This document shows positions 26,478 through 34,307 of a stretch of 64,000 bases of DNA, piece by piece. The notes under the pieces were generated by a model. It saw only the letters and a list, made by a program, of their open reading frames with translations. It searched no databases and was not told where the DNA came from. This DNA is from Pseudomonas palleroniana. GTDB lineage: Bacteria > Pseudomonadota > Gammaproteobacteria > Pseudomonadales > Pseudomonadaceae. The stretch lies in contig NZ_PYWX01000072.1 in assembly GCF_003031675.1 (NCBI RefSeq), positions 26,080 to 90,079 of the forward strand, read 5' to 3'. Position 1 is the stretch's first letter. Every line of letters begins with the position of its first letter. The position numbers were made by a program, and so were the translations under genes.

Positions 26478-27624
26478 AGACGACCTCGACGTCACGCTGG
26501 CTCGACTCCCGAGGGTTGGTGAGGATGCAGGGGTCGTGCATCGCATGGCGCGACAGGAACGGAATATCCGCCACACGCACCCCATGCAGGCCCAGGGTTT
26601 CGTGGAAGCCAATCGCATGTTTCAGCGCGATCAGATGGTCCACCAGCCGCCCGCAGATCTGCCGATGGTTGAGCCCCCGGCAGTCGATGCCGAACGTCTC
26701 GGCGATCACCTGGAAACGCTCCGGCGCCGAGTTGTAATTGAACGCCACCACATGCTCCACCAGCACCGCGTTGCACAGGCCATGAGGCAAATCGAGAAAC
26801 CCGCCCAGGCTGTGGGACATGGCATGCACCGCGCCGAGGATCGCATTGGAAAACGCCAGACCGGCCTGCATGCTGCCGAGCATGATCTTCTCACGCAGGG
26901 CAATATCGCCGGGGTTGGCGATCATCTGCACCAGGTTGCCGTTGATCAGGCGCATCGCTTCCAACGCGTGAGGATCGGTGAGCGGGCCGTGGCCGGTGGA
27001 GACGAACGCTTCGATGGCATGCACCAACGCGTCAATGCCGGTACAGGCCGACAGGAACGGGTCCATGCTGGCGGTGGTTTCCGGGTCGATCAGCGACACA
27101 TCCGGCACCACCGCCTTGCTGACGATGGAGAACTTCATGCGTTCCTGCTGATTGGAGATGATCACGAACTGCGAGACATCCGCCGAAGTGCCGGCGGTGG
27201 TCGGTATCAGTATCAGCGGTGGGCTGGGCACGCGGAGGGTATCCACGCCTTCGAAATCGAGGATGCTACGGTCGTGGGCGACCACAATGCCGATGGCCTT
27301 GCCGCAATCCATCGGGCTGCCGCCGCCGATGGCGACAATCACGTCACAGTGGTGTTCACGGTACACCTCGGCACCGAGCATTACTTCCTCGACACGGGGG
27401 TTGGGCGAGACGGCGCTGTACAGGCAGTAATCGATGCCGAGCGCTTGCAGGCTGGCTTCGACATCGGCCACCCAACCGGCGGCAATCACGCCGGGGTCGC
27501 TGACCACCAGCACCTTGCGTGCGCCGAAGGTCTTGGCGTAATTACCGACGTTGTGCCGGCAGCCGGCACCAAAGATGATTTCAGGAGAAACGAATTTACG
27601 CAGCGGGCTCAGAGTCTGGCTCAT
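26461..27624 (-). CDS. ercA: Iron-containing alcohol dehydrogenase, ErcA-like
   Basis: A 387-residue group III Fe-alcohol dehydrogenase. It has the NAD-binding GGGSPMDCGKAIG and metal ligands Asp and His in TGIDALVHAIEAF, His in GAVHAMSHSLGG and His in DLPHGLCNAVLVEHV. ErcA in P. aeruginosa is reported to act in regulating ethanol utilisation rather than as the main oxidising enzyme. The kinase gene overlapping its end supports such a signalling role. The start at 27624 is chosen because the in-frame extension upstream is unlike the family. The ribosome site is weak. Confidence 0.87.
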   Translation of the reverse strand: MSQTLSPLRKFVSPEIIFGAGCRHNVGNYAKTFGARKVLVVSDPGVIAAGWVADVEASLQALGIDYCLYSAVSPNPRVEEVMLGAEVYREHHCDVIVAIGGGSPMDCGKAIGIVVAHDRSILDFEGVDTLRVPSPPLILIPTTAGTSADVSQFVIISNQQERMKFSIVSKAVVPDVSLIDPETTASMDPFLSACTGIDALVHAIEAFVSTGHGPLTDPHALEAMRLINGNLVQMIANPGDIALREKIMLGSMQAGLAFSNAILGAVHAMSHSLGGFLDLPHGLCNAVLVEHVVAFNYNSAPERFQVIAETFGIDCRGLNHRQICGRLVDHLIALKHAIGFHETLGLHGVRVADIPFLSRHAMHDPCILTNPRESSQRDVEVVYGEAL

Positions 27625-27720
27625 GGGTAAGCCTGTTTTTATTATTTTGGAAGATGCGCTCCACACTAACCCATCCGGCTGCGATTGCAATCAGACCAAA
27701 GGGGCATCCTCCACACAGCA

Positions 27721-27743
27721 CCGGCCAGCACAAGGCTGGCCGG
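27721..27743. terminator. Hairpin just downstream of pqqA
   Basis: CCGGCCAGC (27721-27729) and GCTGGCCGG (27735-27743) form a perfect 9-bp stem with a five-base loop, eight bases past the pqqA stop. No T-run follows. Similar hairpins after pqqA in other bacteria are linked to high levels of the small pqqA message. Confidence 0.6.
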
Positions 27744-27750
27744 CGGTGAA

Positions 27751-27822
27751 TCAACGGCTGGCGAAGTACATGGTCACTTCGAAGCCGATACGCAGGTCGG
27801 TAAACGCGGGTTTAGTCCACAT
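27751..27822 (-). CDS. pqqA: PqqA, PQQ precursor peptide (free-standing copy)
   Basis: A 23-residue peptide beginning MWTKPAFTDLRIGFE and ending VTMYFASR. It matches PqqA, with the crosslinked Glu 15 and Tyr 19 in the E-V-T-M-Y core. PqqE joins these two residues to start PQQ synthesis. The start at 27822 has an AGAGGA site at proper spacing. No pqqB, C, D or E is adjacent: ercA lies downstream on the same strand, and a REP region then the aldehyde dehydrogenase lie upstream. It is therefore either an additional copy that feeds the main pqq pathway encoded elsewhere, or the sole precursor gene. A CTACTT/AAGTAG palindrome sits about 70 bases upstream. Confidence 0.9.
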   Translation of the reverse strand: MWTKPAFTDLRIGFEVTMYFASR

Positions 27823-27893
27823 GGGCATGTCCTCTTGTTGTGCCGGAAGATCCCGGTCGGGCCATTAATGCATGGGGGGTGTGGGCGGCGAAT

Positions 27894-27908
27894 GCTACTT
27901 TCGAAGTA
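27894..27908. promoter_or_regulatory. Palindrome upstream of pqqA
   Basis: CTACTT-TCG-AAGTAG, a perfect 6-bp inverted repeat about 70 bases before the pqqA start. The CTACTT half resembles the motif found before other genes of the PQQ alcohol region, making it a candidate site for the NarL-type regulator. Confidence 0.4.
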
Positions 27909-28017
27909 GCGGTTGCAGTGCATTAGTCGCGGATGCAGGCAAATCAAAATGGGAGATGCAGAGCCCGCCATGACCCAATGCCACTACCTCGACCAATCCC
28001 AACATTGAAATACGGTC

Positions 28018-28170
28018 CATGTGGGAGGGGGCTTGCCCTAATGCCAGTTAGTTAAGCGATATAGCAGACGATGGATAACCTGTGGGAGGGGGCTTGCTCC
28101 CGATAGCAGTGTGTCAGTCAACACCTATGCCACTGACACACCGCTATCGGGAGCAAGCCCCCTCCCACAA
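28018..28170. repeat. REP arm, 45-bp module and complete REPIN
   Basis: GTGGGAGGGGGCTTGCCCTAA (from 28021) runs into a module (28036-28080) also found reversed at 8322-8369. Then come two standard arms (28080-28107 and 28143-28170) whose inner bases GTGTGTCAG and CTGACACAC pair further. It is a composite repeat between pqqA and exaC. Confidence 0.75.
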
Positions 28171-28193
28171 TGAATTGCATTGCAAGTTGAGGG

Positions 28194-29714
28194 TTAGAAG
28201 AAGCCCAGCGGATTGATGTCGTAGCTCACCAACAGGTTTTTGGTCTGCTGGTAGTGATCGAGCATCATCTTGTGGTTTTCACGCCCCACGCCCGACTTCT
28301 TGTACCCGCCAAACGCCGCATGCGCCGGGTACAGGTGATAACAGTTGGTCCACACCCGCCCGGCCTTGATCGCGCGGCCCATGCGGTAGGCGCGGTTGAT
28401 GTCGCGGGTCCACAGGCCGGCGCCCAGGCCGAATTCGCTGTCGTTGGCGATCGCCAGTGCTTCGGCCTCGTCCTTGAAGGTGGTCACGCCCACCACAGGG
28501 CCGAAGATTTCCTCCTGGAACACGCGCATCTTGTTGTGCCCCTTGAGCAAGGTCGGCTGGATGTAATAGCCGCTGGACAGGTCGCCCTCCAGACGCTCGG
28601 CCGCGCCGCCGGTGAGCAGCACGGCGCCTTCTTGCTGGGCGATCTCCAGGTAGGACAGGATCTTGTCGTATTGCTGCTGCGACGCCTGGGCGCCGACCAT
28701 GGTCTCGGTGTCCAGTGGGTTGCCGCGCTTGATCTTGACGACCTTCTTCATCACCTCGGCCATGAACGGCTCGTAGATCGACTCCTGCACCAGCGCCCGC
28801 GACGGGCAGGTGCACACCTCGCCCTGGTTGAAGAACGCCAGCACCAGACCTTCGGCGGCCTTTTCAATAAAGGCCGGCTCGGCGCGCATGATGTCTTCAA
28901 AGAAGATGTTCGGCGACTTGCCGCCCAGCTCGACGGTGGACGGGATGATGTTCTCGGCGGCGGCATGCATGATGTGCGCGCCCACCGGGGTGGAACCGGT
29001 GAAGGCGATCTTGGCGATACGCTTGCTGGTGGCCAGCGCCTCCCCCGCTTCTCGTCCAAAGCCCTGCACGATGTTGAGCGCGCCCGGCGGCAGCAGGTCG
29101 CCGATCAGCTCGGCGAACACCATGATCGAAAGCGGCGTCTGCTCGGCGGGTTTGAGCACAATGCAGTTACCGGCCGCCAATGCCGGTGCCAGTTTCCACG
29201 CGGCCATCAGCAGCGGGAAGTTCCATGGAATGATCTGCCCGACCACGCCCAGCGGCTCGTGGAAGTGATAGGCCGCAGTGTGCTCGTTGATCTCGGCGGC
29301 GCCGCCTTCCTGGGCGCGGATGCAACCGGCGAAGTAACGGAAGTGGTCGGCGGCCAGGGGCACGTCGGCGTTGAGGGTTTCGCGCACGGCCTTACCGTTG
29401 TCCCAGGTCTCGGCCACGGCCAGCACTTCGAGGTGTTGCTCAATACGGTCGGCGATTTTCAACAGCACCAAAGCACGATCCTGGGCCGAGGTTTTGCCCC
29501 AGGCATCGGCGGCGGCGTGGGCCGCGTCCAGGGCCTTGTCGACATCGGCGGCGCTGGAGCGCGGGAATTCGGCGATCACTTCACCGGTGACCGGCGAGGT
29601 GTTGGTGAAATACTCACCCTTGAGCGGCGCGACGAACTCGCCGCCGATGTAATTGCCGTAGCGCGGCTTGAACGTGACGATGGCGCCGGGGGTGCCAGGT
29701 TGTGCGTAGATCAT
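28194..29714 (-). CDS. exaC: NAD-dependent aldehyde dehydrogenase (ExaC/PedI type)
   Basis: A 506-residue aldehyde dehydrogenase. It has the NAD-site FTGSTPVGAHIM, the general-base Glu in VELGGKSPNIF and the catalytic Cys in FFNQGEVCTCPSRALVQ. The N-terminal YAQPGTPGAIVTFKPRYGNYIGGEFV is typical of the acetaldehyde dehydrogenases linked to quinoprotein ethanol oxidation. It oxidises the aldehyde formed by the PQQ enzyme encoded just upstream on the same strand. The two genes are separated by 121 bases containing a hairpin. Confidence 0.92.
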   Translation of the reverse strand: MIYAQPGTPGAIVTFKPRYGNYIGGEFVAPLKGEYFTNTSPVTGEVIAEFPRSSAADVDKALDAAHAAADAWGKTSAQDRALVLLKIADRIEQHLEVLAVAETWDNGKAVRETLNADVPLAADHFRYFAGCIRAQEGGAAEINEHTAAYHFHEPLGVVGQIIPWNFPLLMAAWKLAPALAAGNCIVLKPAEQTPLSIMVFAELIGDLLPPGALNIVQGFGREAGEALATSKRIAKIAFTGSTPVGAHIMHAAAENIIPSTVELGGKSPNIFFEDIMRAEPAFIEKAAEGLVLAFFNQGEVCTCPSRALVQESIYEPFMAEVMKKVVKIKRGNPLDTETMVGAQASQQQYDKILSYLEIAQQEGAVLLTGGAAERLEGDLSSGYYIQPTLLKGHNKMRVFQEEIFGPVVGVTTFKDEAEALAIANDSEFGLGAGLWTRDINRAYRMGRAIKAGRVWTNCYHLYPAHAAFGGYKKSGVGRENHKMMLDHYQQTKNLLVSYDINPLGFF

Positions 29715-29773
29715 GATGAGGCCTCTGTCGGGGTCCGAGCCTGTCGGTCAACAGGCGATGAGCCGATGGTAAA

Positions 29774-29816
29774 GAGCCCTCGCTGCCGGGCGAATGCGCC
29801 GTTGGCAGGAGGGCCC
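29774..29816 (-). terminator. Hairpin between the quinoprotein dehydrogenase and exaC
   Basis: GAGCCCTCGCTGCC (29774-29787) can pair with GGCAGGAGGGCCC (29804-29816) with one bulge. On the minus strand it is followed by CTTTACC. It may terminate or attenuate transcription between dehydrogenase and exaC. Confidence 0.4.
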
Positions 29817-29835
29817 TGGTCATTTGGTCGTAGAA

Positions 29836-31611
29836 CTAGTGCTTGGCCACCAGTTCCTTGGGGAGCTTGAAGGTCCAGAGCATGCCGCCCTGGTTGAAGT
29901 CCTTGACCCGCTTGGCCACCTCGCCGCCCCACAGCGGCACCGCGCCGCCCCAGCCGGAGAGCACCGACACGTACTGCTCGCCGTCCATCTCCCAGGTCAC
30001 GGGTGAGCCGAGCACGCCGGAGCCGGTCTGGAACTCCCAGACTTTTTCCCCGGTCTTGGCATTGAAAGCCTGCAGGAAGCCTTCCGGCGTACCGGTGAAG
30101 ACCAGGTTGCCCTTGGTGGTCAGTACCCCGCCCCACAGCGGCGCGAAGTTCTTGTGGCGCCAGACTTCCTTGCCGGTTTTCGGATCGATGGCGCGCAGCA
30201 CGCCGATATAGTCTTCATTCAGCGGTTTGATGGTGAAGCCCGCGCCGAGGAACGCCGCGCCTTTCTTGTAGGCGATGCCTTCGTTCCAGATGTCCATGCC
30301 CCACTCGTTGGACGGCACGTAGAACAGCCCGGTGTCGCGGTTGTAGGCCATCGGCATCCAGTTCTTCGCCCCCAGGAACGCCGGGGCGACAAACACCGAG
30401 GTGCCTTTGGTTTCGCTGCCGGGGGCGCCGGGGCGGCTGGCTTCGTTGTAGATCGGGCGGCCATCTTTATCCAGGCCGCTGGCCCAGGTGATCTTGTCGA
30501 CAAACGGGAAGCCGCGGATGAATTTGCCGTTGGTGCGGTCGAGCACGTAGAAGAAGCCGTTGCGGTCGGCAGTAGCTGCCGCCTTGATTTCCTTGCCGCC
30601 TTCGCTGTAGTTGAAGGAAATCAACTCGTTGACGCCGTCAAAGTCCCAACCGTCGTGCGGCGTGCTCTGGAAATGCCACTTGATGCTGCCGTCATCCGGG
30701 TTCAGCGCCAGGCGCGAAGAGGAATAGAGGTTATCGCCAGGGCGCAGGTGGGAGTTCCACGGTGCCGGGTTGCCGGTGCCGAACAGCAGCAGGTTGGTCT
30801 CCGGGTCGTAGTAGCCGCCCAGCCAAGGCGCGGCGCCGCCGGTTTTCCATAGGTCGCCGGGCCAGGTCTTGCCCGGCGCACCGCCGGAAATGCCGTTTTC
30901 CACGGCCTTGCCGTCCTTGTACACGTAGCCCATATGCCCTTCTACCGTGGGCCGGGTCCACAGCAGGTCGCCGTTTTTCGGGTCATACGCTTCGATCTTG
31001 CCCACCACGCCGAACTCGCCACCGGCCACGCCGGTAATCAGCTTGCCGTTGATCACCAAGGGCGCGGCGCTGATGGAGTAGCCTTCCTTGTGGTCGGCGA
31101 CTTTTTTACTCCATACCACTTTGCCGGTGTCTTTGTTCAGCGCCACGAGCTTGGCGTCGAGCGTGCCGAAGAACACCAGGTCGCCATACAGTGCCACGCC
31201 CCGGTTGATCACGTCGCAGCACGGGCGAATGTCATCGGGCAGGCGCGCGTCGTATTGCCAGAGTTTCTTGCCGGTGCGCGCATCGACCGCGAATACCCGC
31301 GAGTAGGAGCCGGTGAGGTACATGACCCCATCCTTGACCATCGGCTGCGCCTGCTGCCCGCGTTGTTTCTCGCCACCAAAGGAAAACGCCCAGGCCGGGC
31401 GCAGGTCTTTGACGTTGTCGACATTCAGCGTATCGAGCGGGCTGTAGCGCTGGCCCTGGACGCCCAGGCCATTGGTCACGATCTGGCCGGGGTTTTTCGG
31501 GTCCTGGAGAATATCCTGATCGGTCACGGCGGCATGGGCCTGGCCGGCCAGCAGGAGGGCACCGAGCAACACACTCAAGGCGAAGGGTTGGCGGCGTGCG
31601 GGTTGGGTCAT
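29836..31611 (-). CDS. pedH: PQQ-dependent alcohol dehydrogenase, lanthanide type (PedH-like)
   Basis: A 591-residue periplasmic quinoprotein (signal peptide about 1-27, ending AHA). It is an eight-bladed propeller with repeated tryptophan-docking segments such as DARTGKKLWQYD and DPKTGKEVWRHK. The adjacent Cys pair 131-132 (RPCCDVINRG) is the unusual disulfide of this family. The active site reads STPHDGWDFDGVNE: Asp 323 is the catalytic base, and Asp 325, two residues on, is the extra acid found in lanthanide-binding XoxF, ExaF and PedH; Ca-dependent enzymes such as MxaF have a non-acidic residue there (Ala in MxaF). It oxidises primary alcohols and aldehydes and passes electrons to a cytochrome c such as the one at 34308. 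A 17-bp palindrome lies in its leader. Confidence 0.9.
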   Translation of the reverse strand: MTQPARRQPFALSVLLGALLLAGQAHAAVTDQDILQDPKNPGQIVTNGLGVQGQRYSPLDTLNVDNVKDLRPAWAFSFGGEKQRGQQAQPMVKDGVMYLTGSYSRVFAVDARTGKKLWQYDARLPDDIRPCCDVINRGVALYGDLVFFGTLDAKLVALNKDTGKVVWSKKVADHKEGYSISAAPLVINGKLITGVAGGEFGVVGKIEAYDPKNGDLLWTRPTVEGHMGYVYKDGKAVENGISGGAPGKTWPGDLWKTGGAAPWLGGYYDPETNLLLFGTGNPAPWNSHLRPGDNLYSSSRLALNPDDGSIKWHFQSTPHDGWDFDGVNELISFNYSEGGKEIKAAATADRNGFFYVLDRTNGKFIRGFPFVDKITWASGLDKDGRPIYNEASRPGAPGSETKGTSVFVAPAFLGAKNWMPMAYNRDTGLFYVPSNEWGMDIWNEGIAYKKGAAFLGAGFTIKPLNEDYIGVLRAIDPKTGKEVWRHKNFAPLWGGVLTTKGNLVFTGTPEGFLQAFNAKTGEKVWEFQTGSGVLGSPVTWEMDGEQYVSVLSGWGGAVPLWGGEVAKRVKDFNQGGMLWTFKLPKELVAKH

Positions 31612-31641
31612 GACGGCTACCTCTGCGGTTTTTTGTTATAC

Positions 31642-31658
31642 CCGGGAAATTTTCCCGG
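31642..31658. promoter_or_regulatory. Palindrome in the quinoprotein dehydrogenase leader
   Basis: CCGGGAA-ATT-TTCCCGG is a perfect 7-bp inverted repeat lying 31 bases before the dehydrogenase start codon. It could be an operator or an mRNA hairpin near the ribosome site. Confidence 0.45.
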
Positions 31659-31718
31659 TCTGCCGGCGATTCTTGAGCGCAGCGGCCGCCGTCACAATTG
31701 ACCGCTGTATCGAGATTG

Positions 31719-32666
31719 CTAGTTCCTTAGTAGCGGGGCCGGCGTGTCGACCCGTTGCAATTGCTCGCGTTCGTAACGCGGGTACAGGTGGCTGACGCTG
31801 CGGATCAGCTCGTAGCGGTTCAGGCTGATCGCGGCGAAACGCTCGGGGATCGGGCTGCGGATCAGCTCGGCCATCTCGCTGCCCTGTGCGGCGCCGTCGC
31901 GCAGCAGCTGGTCGAGCCAGGTCAGGTAGTCGCGCATTTGCTCAAGGGGTCGCGCATCGCCGGCGACTGGGCCGTGGCCGGGCACCAGCAGGGTCCAGGG
32001 CAAGGCCTGCAGACGTTCGATATCCGCCAGCCATGCCGCCAGCCCCGGGCTGTTGGGGGTGGTGAGCGCACGTTGGTAGAACACCAGGTCGCCGGCGAAC
32101 AGCACACCGGTCTTGCTGTCGAGGATCGCCAGGTCCGCGCCGGTATGCCCGGTGAACGCCAGCAAGCGCAGATCATGGCTGCCGACGCTCAGCACACCGG
32201 GTTCGAGGACTTGGGTAGGCAGCACCACTTCGGTACCGCGCATCCAGTCACCGACCAGGCGATAGAGGTTTTCAGCCATGCCATCGCCCTGCTCGTGGAG
32301 CAAGCGCGTGGTGTCGGCCAGGGCGCCGATCGGCACCGTCTTGAACGCCTGGTTGCCCAGGGCGTGGTCGGGGTGATGATGGGTCAGCAGCACCTGGATC
32401 ACCGGTTTGGCAGTGACGCCGGCAATCGCCTGGCGCAGCGCTTCGCCGTAGCGCCTGGACGGCCCGGTGTCGATCACCACCACGCCGGCTTCGGTGACGA
32501 TGAACGCGGTGTTGACGATGTTGCCGCCATTGGTCTTGTTGAAGTTGTCGGTGCTGCCTTCCAACAGCCAAGTGTCGTCGGCAATCAGGCGGGGCTTGAG
32601 CGCGTAGTCGAGATCCGCCAGCGCGGGCAGGCTCAGGCACAGGCAACACAGCAGTATCCAGCGCAT
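31719..32666 (-). CDS. Quinoprotein relay system zinc metallohydrolase
   Basis: A 315-residue metallo-beta-lactamase fold protein with an export signal (about 1-17, ending ALA). Metal ligands are in LLTHHHPDHALGNQ, further His in FTGHTGADLAIL, and Asp/His in LFAGDLVFYQ and VPGHGPVAGD. Proteins of this subgroup recur beside PQQ alcohol dehydrogenases with SoxYZ-like carriers and are thought to serve a quinoprotein relay; the substrate is not known. The start at 32666 follows AAGGAG; a longer reading upstream runs through the SoxYZ gene in the wrong frame. It lies 16 bases after the SoxYZ-like gene. Confidence 0.85.
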   Translation of the reverse strand: MRWILLCCLCLSLPALADLDYALKPRLIADDTWLLEGSTDNFNKTNGGNIVNTAFIVTEAGVVVIDTGPSRRYGEALRQAIAGVTAKPVIQVLLTHHHPDHALGNQAFKTVPIGALADTTRLLHEQGDGMAENLYRLVGDWMRGTEVVLPTQVLEPGVLSVGSHDLRLLAFTGHTGADLAILDSKTGVLFAGDLVFYQRALTTPNSPGLAAWLADIERLQALPWTLLVPGHGPVAGDARPLEQMRDYLTWLDQLLRDGAAQGSEMAELIRSPIPERFAAISLNRYELIRSVSHLYPRYEREQLQRVDTPAPLLRN

Positions 32667-32682
32667 ACCGCGCTCCTTGAGG

Positions 32683-33432
32683 TCAGGGGATGGCGGCGTC
32701 GATCTGGTTGCCGCTGTTGTCCCGCAGCAGCAGGCGCGTCGGCCCCGCCCTTTGGATGTCAAATGCCAGGTTGGGGTTTTCGCTGACCGCCGGGAACAAC
32801 TCAAGCTCAGCCAGTACCTGGTCCTGAGCGTCGCGCAGTTGGGCGTGGTTGAGATAAAACTCCGGGATACCGCTGACCAGGCCATTGTCCATCGGGTGCG
32901 CCACCTGCACGCGCACGCGGCTGAACTCACCACGCGGATAACGCCCGCCCAGCACCTCGCCGATATGCTCTTCCCAGCCCGGCTGGGTGCGCACCACACT
33001 GGGTGCGGTGCAACCGCCACCGGCCGCGTCGATCAGGGCCGAGCCGACATGCCACACGCCATCATCGGTGAGCACCGCCGCGCGCAGCGGCGTGGCTTGT
33101 TCGATACGGATGCGGATCGACAACCACGGCAATACGCCGGCCTTGGGGTGGAAATCGACGATCTTCGGCAACGGGTTGAGTTCGGCCCAAGCCAGGATGT
33201 TCACCACGTGGCCATTGAAGGCGCGGGCGTCGATCTCCAGTGGCACCTGCCGCGCATCTTCGGCAAACGGCGGCGCCAGTAGCTTGACCCGCTCGTCGAA
33301 CACGAACGGCGCATCGCCCAAGAACTGCTTCTGATAAAACGCCCACATCACCGACGGCACCGGGTCCACCTGCGTGGCGTGGGCCGCAAGCGGCAGCCAG
33401 CACGCCAACATCAGCCTCAGGCGCCAGTTCAT
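32683..33432 (-). CDS. Quinoprotein dehydrogenase-associated SoxYZ-like carrier
   Basis: A 249-residue exported protein (signal about 1-19, ending AHA). The first half is SoxY-like and ends in DAAGGGCTAPS, whose Cys sits where SoxY bears its GGCGG carrier Cys. The second half is SoxZ-like (RVRVQVAHPMDNGLVSGIPEFYL). The fused form is known from clusters with PQQ alcohol dehydrogenases, where no thiosulfate-oxidising Sox system is present. It probably carries a group on its Cys in the periplasm, with the metallohydrolase acting on it; this is inference. The start overlaps the stop of the upstream gene by four bases. Confidence 0.85.
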   Translation of the reverse strand: MNWRLRLMLACWLPLAAHATQVDPVPSVMWAFYQKQFLGDAPFVFDERVKLLAPPFAEDARQVPLEIDARAFNGHVVNILAWAELNPLPKIVDFHPKAGVLPWLSIRIRIEQATPLRAAVLTDDGVWHVGSALIDAAGGGCTAPSVVRTQPGWEEHIGEVLGGRYPRGEFSRVRVQVAHPMDNGLVSGIPEFYLNHAQLRDAQDQVLAELELFPAVSENPNLAFDIQRAGPTRLLLRDNSGNQIDAAIP

Positions 33433-34304
33433 TGGTACATCTCGGGCACTTCATAGCGCAGGCCGTAATGCTGGTAGATGGCTTGCAGCGAGCCGTCGCG
33501 GATCAAGCTTTCCAACGCCTCCTCCACGGCATAGGCCAATTGGCGGTTGCTTTCATGCACCGCCATGCCGATCTCCCAGCGTTGTTTGCCCATATTGGGG
33601 TAGGCGTTTTCAGCCAAAGCCAGTTGCGGGTCGTGGGCCTCATGCACCTGCCAATCGATTTCACCGCGCATGGCCATCACCGCGTCGATTTTCCCGGCCT
33701 TCATCGCCGCAAAGGCCTGGGGTACGCCCGGGTAATGATGGGTCTTGCCGGCGAGCATGCCGTTGAACACCGAGGTGAGGTAGAACGACGGCACGCTGTC
33801 GACTTCGACGCCGATGGGGTGCTGTTCGAATACCGCCACACTGGCGACACTGTCCAGGCGCCGACGGTCATAGGCCACCTGCCATTGTTCGTTCTGGTAA
33901 GGGCCGAACATCACCACCTGGCCGTTTTCCAGTTCGCCCTGGTCGTTGCGCCTCTGCGCATAGTCGTGATCGTAGGGCGCACGCAGCATCAGGTCGGCCA
34001 ATTGATGATGGTGCAACGGGCTGCCGCGCCAGATGTAATCGCGCAGGTCGTCGTCGAGCTTCTCCCCGGCGGGCGCCCAGATCAGCGTCAACCGCACCCC
34101 CAGAGCCTTGGCCAGCGCCTGCGCGAGCTCCACATCGACCCCGCGCGGCGTTGTGCCCTGTTCGAAGCTGTAGGGGGCGAAGTTTTTGTACACCGCCACT
34201 TTCAGCTCACCCGCGGCGATGATCTGGTCATAGCTGCGCACCTGCGCCTGGGCGATCTGGCCGCACAGCAAGCACAGGCCCAGCAGCGCTGCGAACAGGC
34301 GCAT
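33429..34304 (-). CDS. Quinoprotein-associated periplasmic binding protein (MoxJ/XoxJ-like)
   Basis: A 291-residue secreted protein (signal about 1-20) of the bacterial solute-binding family 3. It has ELKVAVYKNFAPYSFEQGTTPRGVDVELAQALAKALG near the N-terminus and a second lobe with GKIDAVMAMRGEIDWQV. No permease or ATPase of amino acid type adjoins it. In methylotrophs the related MoxJ/XoxJ protein aids assembly or activation of the quinoprotein dehydrogenase, and the same role is likely here. It is part of the minus-strand unit cytochrome c, this gene, SoxYZ-like, metallohydrolase. Confidence 0.85.
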   Translation of the reverse strand: MRLFAALLGLCLLCGQIAQAQVRSYDQIIAAGELKVAVYKNFAPYSFEQGTTPRGVDVELAQALAKALGVRLTLIWAPAGEKLDDDLRDYIWRGSPLHHHQLADLMLRAPYDHDYAQRRNDQGELENGQVVMFGPYQNEQWQVAYDRRRLDSVASVAVFEQHPIGVEVDSVPSFYLTSVFNGMLAGKTHHYPGVPQAFAAMKAGKIDAVMAMRGEIDWQVHEAHDPQLALAENAYPNMGKQRWEIGMAVHESNRQLAYAVEEALESLIRDGSLQAIYQHYGLRYEVPEMYQ

Positions 34305-34307
34305 GGC

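Larger units (their letters stand above)
27823..28193. other. Gene-free region upstream of pqqA, mostly REP sequence
   Basis: From 27823 to about 27990 lies the presumed pqqA promoter with the palindrome CTACTT-TCG-AAGTAG near 27894-27908. From 28018 on it is REP material: a single arm at 28018-28035, a 45-base module at 28036-28080, and a complete REPIN at 28080-28170. No further coding sequence was found. Confidence 0.6.

Noticed and set aside
27721..27743. Hairpin after pqqA as a classic rho-independent terminator
   Set aside because: No T-run follows on either strand; kept only as a stabilising or attenuating hairpin.
28018..28170. Regularly repeated short sequences as a CRISPR array
   Set aside because: Repeats are inverted pairs, not direct repeats with even spacers, and recur singly between genes across the window; no cas genes are present.
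31719..31733. CTACTAAGGAACTAG (minus strand) as another copy of the PQQ-region motif before the dehydrogenase
   Set aside because: It is the last four codons and stop of the metallohydrolase gene and lacks the TTGGTACTGG part, so the match to CTACTA is likely chance.
32667..33020. N-terminal extension of the metallohydrolase by 118 residues
   Set aside because: The extension is antisense-frame sequence inside the SoxYZ-like gene, lacks a signal peptide, and the internal start at 32666 has AAGGAG and a clean signal sequence.
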